NCBI RefSeq assembly: GCF_018854495.1
Contig: NZ_JABBDR010000093.1
Location: 1-11,838, forward strand
Direction of reading: 5' to 3'
DNA from: Acidithiobacillus ferruginosus
GTDB lineage: Bacteria; Pseudomonadota; Gammaproteobacteria; Acidithiobacillales; Acidithiobacillaceae
DNA length: 11,838 nt
Part shown: positions 6,820-11,838 of the stretch, piece by piece
Position numbering within the stretch: the first letter of the stretch is position 1
How the letters are laid out: each line of letters begins with the position of its first letter
Position numbers and translations under genes: made by a program
The notes under the pieces: model-generated
Told to the model about the DNA's origin: nothing
What the model saw: only the letters and a program-made list of their open reading frames with translations
Databases searched by the model: none

Positions 6820-7143
6820 TCACGATGGATCATCGGGTGGTTTCTTCCCCGACCAGTGTGCGAGCACCACCAGCGCGAGCCCGAAGAACAGGCCCTCGCT
6901 GGCGGGCAAGGCCCAATCCAGCGGATGACCACCGGCAAGGATCGAGGCGAAGAGTGCAACCGCCGCCACCATCAGAAAGATTCCCAGACTCTGCATGATT
7001 TTTTGAAACCGTATGGTATCGACCGAACTGACCAGGTTCCACAAACCCAGCAAGCGCAGCAGTCGTTGGGTCTGGCGCGGAAAGAGCACGGCCAGGACGA
7101 TACCTACGGCGATGCAGGTGTTGATGACGTACAGCCAGATCAT
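6820..7143 (-). CDS. Small three-helix membrane protein of unknown function
   Basis: I do not recognise this 107-aa protein. It has three hydrophobic segments: residues 1-21 (starting MIWLYVINTC), about 50-72 (QSLGIFLMVAAVALFASI) and about 79-97 (ASEGLFFGLALVVLAHW). A basic stretch RQTQRLLRLLGLWN lies between the first two, and the tail GKKPPDDPS is charged and proline-containing. The start at 7143 is chosen over an in-frame GTG at 7164 because AAGGGAGGGG stands just upstream (CCTCC core 5 nt away); the longer start would bury that ribosome binding site inside the coding region. It is a monocistronic gene, convergent with thrB and divergent from the cytochrome gene. A good start site, membrane-like composition and its own intergenic space support it being real. 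Confidence 0.7.
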   Translation of the reverse strand: MIWLYVINTCIAVGIVLAVLFPRQTQRLLRLLGLWNLVSSVDTIRFQKIMQSLGIFLMVAAVALFASILAGGHPLDWALPASEGLFFGLALVVLAHWSGKKPPDDPS

Positions 7144-7146
7144 GCG

Positions 7147-7156
7147 CCCCTCCCTT
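7147..7156 (-). promoter_or_regulatory. Ribosome binding site of the small membrane gene, complementary to small-RNA loops
   Basis: AAGGGAGGGG on the minus strand decides the start at 7143. It is a perfect 10-nt complement of CCCCUCCCUU in hairpin 2 of the candidate small RNA (bases 620-611; C620 is the last base of the stem). Eight of these bases also match hairpin 1. This makes the gene the best target candidate inside the window, though any very strong Shine-Dalgarno would match in part. Confidence 0.55.
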
Positions 7157-7206
7157 ATTTGCACCAGCCGGTATCAAGCGACCTTTCACGCTCGCGCGGG
7201 CCCCGG

Positions 7207-7235
7207 TTTATAGGATATCAGAGTGTTCTTATAAT
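7207..7235 (+). promoter_or_regulatory. Promoter of the cytochrome b561 gene
   Basis: TTTATA (7207-7212; 4 of 6) and a perfect -10 TATAAT (7230-7235) are 17 bp apart. Transcription would start near 7242, leaving a leader of about 100 nt. The same TTTATA reads TATAAA on the minus strand and may serve as the -10 of the divergent membrane gene, though no good -35 is seen for it. CCCCGG (7201-7206) and CCGGGG (7240-7245) flank the promoter as a loose dyad. Confidence 0.55.
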
Positions 7236-7242
7236 CCTGCCG

Positions 7243-7314
7243 GGGTCGGGATTCAAGCATCATCTTGGCGGTCCGGCCTGCCTGGGTTAGAGTGCTCCGA
7301 CCCACCCTGAATCC
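7243..7314 (+). other. Structured 5' leader with two mutually exclusive helices
   Basis: GGGTCGG (7243-7249) is complementary to CCGACCC (7297-7303), and GGATTCA (7249-7255) to TGAATCC (7308-7314). The pairings cross and share base 7249, so the RNA must choose one or form a pseudoknot. No known riboswitch class was recognised. GC-rich DNA yields such pairs by chance fairly often. Confidence 0.25.
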
Positions 7315-7344
7315 GGTCCGTTTATGACGTGGAGGCGTCGCCCA

Positions 7345-7947
7345 ATGATCATGCGTGCAGAAGCCAACCCGAAACCGCCCCGCAATATCTGGCCCCGGGA
7401 GGGCCGTTGGCTGCATGCAGGGATTGCCTTTGGCGTCACCTGGCAGCTCTGGTCCTCGCTGTGGATGGAGCCCAACTGGAAGCATGCCAACTATAGCAGT
7501 ATCGGCGGCATCCTCTTCAGCCTCCATTCCTGGATTGGCCTGATGACGGTGCTGTTCATTCTCTGGCAGTGGTTATGGATTGCCAGCGAACCCCAGATCC
7601 GCCGTGAGATCTTTCCTTGGAGAGGGCCGTGGGCGCCCATCCTGGCGGATGCCCGCACGCTGCTGCGTGCCCGTCTGCCGCCAACCGGGCCCCGTTGCGG
7701 GCTGGCCGGCCTGATGCATGGTCTGGGACTGCTGGCGGTGACCTGCACAGGGGTCATCGGCTCCGTCATTTTCTTTTTCCTGCCCCAGAGCGGAACCCCG
7801 CCGGGGGACACCCTGCACATACTGGTTCCCGTGCACGAATTCCTGGGCACTGTGGTCTGGGTCTACTGGATCGGGCATGTTGGCATGGCGGCCCTGCATG
7901 CCTGGCAGGGCGAACCGATCTGGGGGATTTTCCGCCCGATGGACTGA
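7345..7947 (+). CDS. Cytochrome b561-type membrane protein
   Basis: A four-helix b-type cytochrome of 200 aa, likely passing electrons between the quinone pool and a periplasmic or membrane partner. Helices lie at about residues 22-40, 56-79, 119-146 and 160-186. Histidines suited to haem binding are in or near them: His24 (RWLHAGIAFG), His61 (LHSWIGL), His125 (LMHGLGLL), His164 (PVHEFLG), His178 and His185. This pattern fits the bacterial CybB/b561 family rather than any specific named enzyme. An upstream ATG at 7324 would add seven residues, but GGAGG at 7331-7335 is placed for the ATG at 7345 (9 nt). No partner enzyme or periplasmic redox gene is adjacent, so its substrate is unknown. It ends 10 bases from comEA on the other strand. 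Confidence 0.82.
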   Translation: MIMRAEANPKPPRNIWPREGRWLHAGIAFGVTWQLWSSLWMEPNWKHANYSSIGGILFSLHSWIGLMTVLFILWQWLWIASEPQIRREIFPWRGPWAPILADARTLLRARLPPTGPRCGLAGLMHGLGLLAVTCTGVIGSVIFFFLPQSGTPPGDTLHILVPVHEFLGTVVWVYWIGHVGMAALHAWQGEPIWGIFRPMD

Positions 7948-7957
7948 GGCAGATCGC

Positions 7958-8365
7958 TTAGTCCTTCAGGGAGAAAGCATTCGTCTGCGGACCACTTTCC
8001 AGGATGTACCCGTGACTGCCGTGTCGGACAACGCGTTCCTCGCCGGTCGGCACGGCGGTATGGGAATGGCCGGTGTGTCTGGCTGCGGTTTGTGGCAAGG
8101 TCGTGGCGCCATCGAGACTGAGCACTGGGCGCAATCGCTCCAGGAGCCTGGGACCGATACCGTGGACACTGGCGAGCTCATCCACGCTCCTGAAAGGCCC
8201 GTGTGCCTGCCGGTATTCCAGCACCGCCTGGGCCTTGGCCGGACCGATGCCCGGCAGCGCATCCAGCGCCGTGGCATCCGCAGTATTGATATTCACCGAC
8301 GCCCAGACAGCGGGTGCAAACAGCAGAAATAGTACGCACAAAACGCCCTGTAGTTTCATTTCCAT
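7958..8365 (-). CDS. comEA: ComEA-like secreted helix-hairpin-helix DNA-binding protein
   Basis: The 135-aa protein has a signal peptide (hydrophobic core at about residues 6-20, cut near VWA-S) followed by the ComEA repeat at about 25-83: NINTADATALDALPGIGP and then SVHGIGPRLLERL, two helix-hairpin-helix motifs that bind DNA backbone without sequence specificity. ComEA pulls transforming DNA into the periplasm of competent bacteria. After the repeat there is an unusual tail of about 50 residues rich in His, Thr and Gly, with no domain I recognise; many stand-alone ComEA proteins end soon after the repeat. The start is ambiguous among GTG (8368), ATG (8365) and ATG (8359); GGAG precedes the first two. 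It follows uvrD by 18 bases, so the two are probably co-transcribed. Confidence 0.85.
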   Translation of the reverse strand: MEMKLQGVLCVLFLLFAPAVWASVNINTADATALDALPGIGPAKAQAVLEYRQAHGPFRSVDELASVHGIGPRLLERLRPVLSLDGATTLPQTAARHTGHSHTAVPTGEERVVRHGSHGYILESGPQTNAFSLKD

Positions 8366-8383
8366 CACGCTCCACTCCCTGTT

Positions 8384-10513
8384 TTAAGGTAACCGCTCCA
8401 AAGCCACCACTCCCAGCGCCAACCACTTGCTTCCCGAGGCAAACTGCACCTGAATCCGGCCCTGGCGGCCGCCAGCCTCATAATCCAGCACCATTCCCTC
8501 GCCAAAGACCGGGTGCTGGAGGCGCGACCCCAGGGGATAGGGCATTTCCGGTGCCTGTACTCGCACTGGCATAACTGGTCGGCTGATCCGTGCCCGTGGC
8601 CTCAGCTCCCGCAGCAGTTCCCGGGGAATCTCCCGCAGAAAGCGCGAGGGCATGGTCATCCGCTCACTGCCGTGCAGGCGGCGGCTCTCGGCATGGCTGA
8701 TGACCAGCTGGCGCATGGCCCGGGTCATGCCGACATAACACAGGCGCCGTTCCTCAGCCAGCCCCTGGGGGTCTTCCAGAGAGCGCTGATGGGGAAACAG
8801 CCCCTCTTCCAGCCCCACCAGAAACACCAGCGGGAACTCCAGGCCCTTGGCGCTGTGCAGGCTCATCAACTGCACACAGTCCTCCCAGGCGTCTCCGGCA
8901 CCATCCCCGGCTTCCAGGGCGGCATGGGTCAGGAACTCCGAGAGCATATTCCCCGGTTGCGGCGCAAGATCACCGAGATTGGGGTCGGCGGACCAGTCCT
9001 GGGCATAGCCGCGTGCCGCATTGATCAGCTCATCCAGATTCTCCAGGCGGCCTTCGGCGCGGTCGCCCTCGCGACCGTGCCACTCCCGTAGCCCGGTGCG
9101 GGCCAGTACCGTCTCCACCCGCTCGCCGAGATCCGCCTCCGCCGTTCGTGCGGCGAGATCATCCACCAGATGGAGGAACGCACTGATTTTCGGCTGACCG
9201 AGTTCGCCGGCGGCCTGCCAGAGCGAGAGGCCGCGCTCGCGGGCCAGATTCCGCAGACGCTCGACACTGACCGCGCCAATGCCCCTCGCCGGCACATTCA
9301 CCACCCGTTCGAAAGACGCATCATCGTGGCGGTTGGCGGTAAGGCGGAGATAGGCCAGCGTATCCTTAATCTCCGTTCGCTCGAAAAAGCGCAGGCCGCC
9401 ATAGACCCGATAGGGCATCCCTTCACGCACCAGCACTTCTTCAAAGGCCCGCGACTGGGCATTGGAGCGGTAGAGGATGGCGCAGTCCGCACGCCGCCCA
9501 CCATCGTCCAGCCATTGCTGAACGCGGCCCACCACATAGCGCGCCTCGTCGAATTCGTTGTAGGCGGTGTAGAGTTGAATGGACTCACCGCCCGGCTCCG
9601 CCGTCCACAGGGTTTTGCCGAGACGATCGGGATTGTGGGCGATAACGGCATTCGCCGCCTGCAGGATGGGTGCCGTAGAACGGTAGTTCTGCTCCAGGCG
9701 CACCATCTGTGCCCCGGCAAAGTCTTCGCCGAAGCGGAGCAGATTCTCCACTCGCGCACCGCGCCAGGCATAAATGGACTGGTCGTCATCGCCGACCACG
9801 AAAATCTGCCCATGCCGGGCCAGTCCCTTCAACCAGGCATATTGCACCGCATTGGTGTCCTGAAACTCGTCCACCAGAATATGCTGAAAACGGCGCTGAT
9901 AATGATCGAGGATTTCCGGCGATTCCCAGAGACGCAGGGCGTAGAGCAACAGGTCACCGAAGTCCACCAGCCCGGAGCGCCTTTTAGCCGCTTCATAGGC
10001 GCTGTAGATGGGAATGAAGGGCGCTGCCGCCGGACCTTCATATTGTTGCAGATGCTCCGGCCCCCAACCCTCGTCTTTCCAGCGGCCGATACGCCCGGCC
10101 ATGGCGCGCGGCGGCCACTGCTTCTCATCCATCTGCGCTTCCCGCATGATCCGCCGCAGCAGGCGCTGGCTATCGTCGGCATCCAGGACCTGAAAGTCTG
10201 CGGGCAGGCCCAGCGCTTCGTGATGCATGCGCAACAGGCGGTGGGCGATGCCGTGGAAGGTGCCCATCCACAAGGCCCGCAAGTCCATGGCCACCATGCC
10301 ATCCAATCGCCCGCGCATAGCGCGCGCCGCCTTGTTGGTGAAGGTCACCGCAAGAATTGCGCCAGGGTATACGTCGCCTTCCAGCAGGTGGGCGATACGG
10401 CTGGTCAGCACCCGTGTTTTTCCCGATCCTGCCCCCGCCAGCACCAACGCCGGACCGGGCGGCAGGGTTACCGCCTCCATCTGGCGGGGATTGAGAGCAG
10501 ACCATTCAGACAC
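8384..10513 (-). CDS. uvrD: UvrD/Rep-family superfamily 1A DNA helicase
   Basis: The 709-aa 3'-5' DNA helicase acts in nucleotide excision and mismatch repair. Motifs in order: Q motif LNPRQMEAV (7-15), Walker A GAGSGKT (27-33), motif Ia TFTNKAA, GTFHGIAHRLL (84-94), Walker B VDEFQDT (214-220), motif III GDDDQSIYAWRGA (241-253), motif IV LEQNYRST, motif V LHSAKGLEFPLVF and motif VI RRLCYVGMTRA. The C-terminus has a Tudor-like domain (LGSRLQHPVFGEGMVLDY) as in UvrD/PcrA and not in Rep, which supports uvrD over rep. The start is GTG at 10513 with AAGGAG 5 nt upstream. No LexA-type operator is visible upstream, so SOS control as in E. coli is not indicated here. Confidence 0.93.
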   Translation of the reverse strand: MSEWSALNPRQMEAVTLPPGPALVLAGAGSGKTRVLTSRIAHLLEGDVYPGAILAVTFTNKAARAMRGRLDGMVAMDLRALWMGTFHGIAHRLLRMHHEALGLPADFQVLDADDSQRLLRRIMREAQMDEKQWPPRAMAGRIGRWKDEGWGPEHLQQYEGPAAAPFIPIYSAYEAAKRRSGLVDFGDLLLYALRLWESPEILDHYQRRFQHILVDEFQDTNAVQYAWLKGLARHGQIFVVGDDDQSIYAWRGARVENLLRFGEDFAGAQMVRLEQNYRSTAPILQAANAVIAHNPDRLGKTLWTAEPGGESIQLYTAYNEFDEARYVVGRVQQWLDDGGRRADCAILYRSNAQSRAFEEVLVREGMPYRVYGGLRFFERTEIKDTLAYLRLTANRHDDASFERVVNVPARGIGAVSVERLRNLARERGLSLWQAAGELGQPKISAFLHLVDDLAARTAEADLGERVETVLARTGLREWHGREGDRAEGRLENLDELINAARGYAQDWSADPNLGDLAPQPGNMLSEFLTHAALEAGDGAGDAWEDCVQLMSLHSAKGLEFPLVFLVGLEEGLFPHQRSLEDPQGLAEERRLCYVGMTRAMRQLVISHAESRRLHGSERMTMPSRFLREIPRELLRELRPRARISRPVMPVRVQAPEMPYPLGSRLQHPVFGEGMVLDYEAGGRQGRIQVQFASGSKWLALGVVALERLP

Positions 10514-10547
10514 GACAACTCCTTGCGCGCACGCGCCCAGGCTTGAA

Positions 10548-10569
10548 AATGCGGCGTAATGACCGCATT
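10548..10569. other. Perfect 7-bp dyad in the uvrD-cbpA divergent region
   Basis: AATGCGG (10548-10554) and CCGCATT (10563-10569) are separated by 8 bases. It could be an operator for uvrD or cbpA, or a hairpin in the uvrD leader. A second, looser dyad, GCAGAC (10577-10582) and GTCTGC (10599-10604), encloses the cbpA -35 box. No regulator is recognised. Confidence 0.3.
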
Positions 10570-10582
10570 GTGGCAGGCAGAC

Positions 10583-10610
10583 TTGCAGTCGGGCCGCTGT
10601 CTGCTATAAC
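10583..10610 (+). promoter_or_regulatory. Promoter of cbpA with extended -10
   Basis: TTGCAG (10583-10588), 16 bp, then TATAAC (10605-10610) preceded by TG one base away (extended -10). The leader would be only about 12 nt. No sigma32 heat-shock promoter (CTTGAA with CCCCAT-type -10) was seen, so expression is probably sigma70-driven. Confidence 0.5.
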
Positions 10611-10629
10611 CAATGATAAGGGGGACGAG

Positions 10630-11565
10630 TTGGAATACAAGGACTACTACAAAATTCTGGGGGTCGAACGCAGCGCCGATGCCGATGCCATCAAAGCGTC
10701 TTATCGCAAAATGGCGCGCAAATATCACCCGGATGTGAGCAAGGAAAGGGATGCGGAGGAACGCTTCAAGGACCTCCAGGAAGCCTATGAGGTGCTCAAG
10801 GATCCGGAGAAACGCGCCGCCTATGACCAGTTGGGCAGCAACTGGCGCGCCGGCCAGGAGTTCCGGCCCCCGCCCGGTTGGGGTCAGCAGGCCGGGGGTG
10901 GCTTTGGCGGGGGTGGCGGCGGGTTCAGCGACTTTTTCGAGTCCATATTCCGCCAGCAGCAGGGTGGTGGCTTCGGTAGCGGCGGGGCGGGCGGATTCCG
11001 CAGCCAGGGCGAAGATAGCGAGGCCACGATCCGCGTCAGCCTGGAGGATGCGGCCCACGGCGCCCAGCGCGAGATCAGCCTGGAAGTACCCACCATGGGC
11101 CCCGATGGCCGTATGCGCCGTGAAGTGCGGCGCCTGACCGTCAAGATCCCCAAAGGCATCCGCGAAGGACAGCGACTACGTATGGCCGGGCAGGGTGCGC
11201 CGGGTATGGGTGGCGGTCCCAATGGGGATCTGTACCTGCACATCCAGTTTCAGCCTCACCCCAGGTTTCGGATAGAGGGCAGTGATTTATATCATGACCT
11301 GCACATCACTCCGTGGGAGGCGGTGCTCGGCGCCAGCGTCGAAGTTCCCACCCTGGATGGCGACGTGCGCATGAAGATTCCGGCCGGCAGCACCAGCGGG
11401 CAGAAGCTGCGGCTCAGTCAAAAGGGATTGCCAGGCGCCGGCAGTAAACCACCTGGAGATTTGTATGCCGTAATCCAGATTGTCGTCCCCAAAAAAATCA
11501 GCGAACCGGAAAAAGCCCTGTGGAACCAACTGGCAGAGATGTCCGACTTCCATCCCCGCCGCTGA
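10630..11565 (+). CDS. cbpA: DnaJ-like co-chaperone CbpA
   Basis: The 311-aa class-B J-protein stimulates the DnaK ATPase; in E. coli CbpA also binds curved DNA in stationary phase. The J domain spans about residues 4-70 with HPD at 33-35. A Gly/Phe-rich linker (about 90-125, with GGGG runs) and the two C-terminal substrate-binding domains follow (VKIPKGIREGQRLRMAGQG, NGDLYLHIQ, ITPWEAVLGASVEVPTLDG). The Cys-rich zinc finger of true DnaJ is absent. The start is TTG at 10630: it begins the family-typical MEYKDYYKILGV, and AAGGGGG lies 5 nt upstream; an in-frame ATG at 10543 would add 29 residues unlike the family and span the promoter. cbpM follows after 24 bases, as in E. coli. Confidence 0.93.
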   Translation: MEYKDYYKILGVERSADADAIKASYRKMARKYHPDVSKERDAEERFKDLQEAYEVLKDPEKRAAYDQLGSNWRAGQEFRPPPGWGQQAGGGFGGGGGGFSDFFESIFRQQQGGGFGSGGAGGFRSQGEDSEATIRVSLEDAAHGAQREISLEVPTMGPDGRMRREVRRLTVKIPKGIREGQRLRMAGQGAPGMGGGPNGDLYLHIQFQPHPRFRIEGSDLYHDLHITPWEAVLGASVEVPTLDGDVRMKIPAGSTSGQKLRLSQKGLPGAGSKPPGDLYAVIQIVVPKKISEPEKALWNQLAEMSDFHPRR

Positions 11566-11589
11566 CCAGAAGACCGAGGAGAATGCGCC

Positions 11590-11838
11590 ATGGTTTCACC
11601 ACCGATCACCGTCATCGAAGCGGAGTTGCTGGAAGAGGGCGATTTCTGCTTCGATTTTCCGCACTTTTGCACCCTGCTCCACTGCGCCGAGGGCGAAGCC
11701 GTGCAACTGGTGCATTACGGTGTTATTCATCCCGAAGGCAGCGGCCCGCAGCACTGGCGCTTCCGCAGTCTCGATCTCTATCGCGCCCGCCTCAGCCGCC
11801 GCCTCAGCCGCGATCTGGAGATCGATATGGCAGGTGCC
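11590..11838 (+). CDS. cbpM: Chaperone modulator CbpM, 3' end cut by window
   Basis: The first 83 residues are visible and the frame is open at the right edge. The family is a small MerR-like helix-turn-helix protein that binds the J domain of CbpA and blocks its action on DnaK. Visible similarity is the segment VQLVHYGVIHPEG, an aromatic WRF, and RARLSRRLSRDLEIDMAGA, matching the CbpM pattern of an acidic N-terminal half followed by an Arg-rich helix. E. coli CbpM is about 101 aa, so most of the gene is present. GAGGAG at 11576-11581 stands 8 nt before the ATG; an out-of-frame ATG at 11583 was set aside. Position straight after cbpA strengthens the call. Confidence 0.85.
   Translation, partial: MVSPPITVIEAELLEEGDFCFDFPHFCTLLHCAEGEAVQLVHYGVIHPEGSGPQHWRFRSLDLYRARLSRRLSRDLEIDMAGA

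Noticed and set aside
9170..10546. 458-codon open frame antisense to uvrD
   Set aside because: Long antisense frames are common opposite GC-rich genes; no motif is present and uvrD is unmistakable. The 319-codon frame at 3450-4409 opposite polA is rejected for the same reason.
10514..10629. LexA operator for uvrD
   Set aside because: I searched for CTG-N10-CAG or close variants in the divergent region and saw none.
10543..10629. Upstream ATG start for cbpA
   Set aside because: It would add 29 residues not found in the family and would include the promoter and the Shine-Dalgarno that serve the TTG at 10630.
10868..11000. Gly-rich coding repeats in cbpA as a DNA repeat element
   Set aside because: This is the normal Gly/Phe linker of J-proteins; the DNA similarity comes from Gly codons.

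Overview
The window is about 11.8 kb of GC-rich bacterial chromosome, tightly packed with housekeeping genes. The gene set and local order (engB next to polA, a DUF2782 gene before an APH-fold thrB, a full-length Kch channel, and cbpA followed by cbpM) point to a gammaproteobacterium or a close relative. Overall sequence character suggests the Acidithiobacillus group; this is an inference from memory of protein families, not a search result. There are no tRNA or rRNA genes, insertion sequences, CRISPR arrays or prophage genes.

Left part (1-4661): the 3' part of engB (ribosome assembly GTPase) is followed by kch (potassium channel with an RCK domain). kch meets polA (DNA polymerase I, opposite strand) tail to tail with only 2 bases between the stop codons. 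Between engB and kch, on the minus strand, is what looks like a complete small-RNA gene of about 100 nt. It has a sigma70-like promoter (TTGGCA, 16 bp, TATAGA), two hairpins that both show CCCUCCCU in a 10-nt loop, and a Rho-independent terminator with a UUCG tetraloop and a U-rich tail lying inside the end of engB. Spot 42 in enterobacteria and ErsA in pseudomonads occupy the interval between polA and engB. This candidate is in the same interval and orientation, but separated from polA by kch. It is the main discovery of the window.

Middle part (4662-7143): divergent from polA is a likely operon of a LOG-family nucleotide phosphoribohydrolase, a secreted DUF2782 protein and thrB (homoserine kinase, threonine synthesis). 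Facing thrB is a small unrecognised membrane protein. Its Shine-Dalgarno sequence is a perfect 10-nt complement of the second C-rich loop of the candidate small RNA, with one base contributed by the closing stem.

Right part (7144-11838): a four-helix b-type cytochrome (b561 type) has a good promoter and a structured leader of about 100 nt. Facing it is a uvrD-comEA pair: a repair helicase and a secreted helix-hairpin-helix DNA-binding protein used in DNA uptake. Divergent from uvrD is cbpA-cbpM, a DnaJ-like co-chaperone and its modulator; cbpM runs off the right edge. The longest stretch without a gene is the roughly 200-bp divergent region at 7144-7344, described below.
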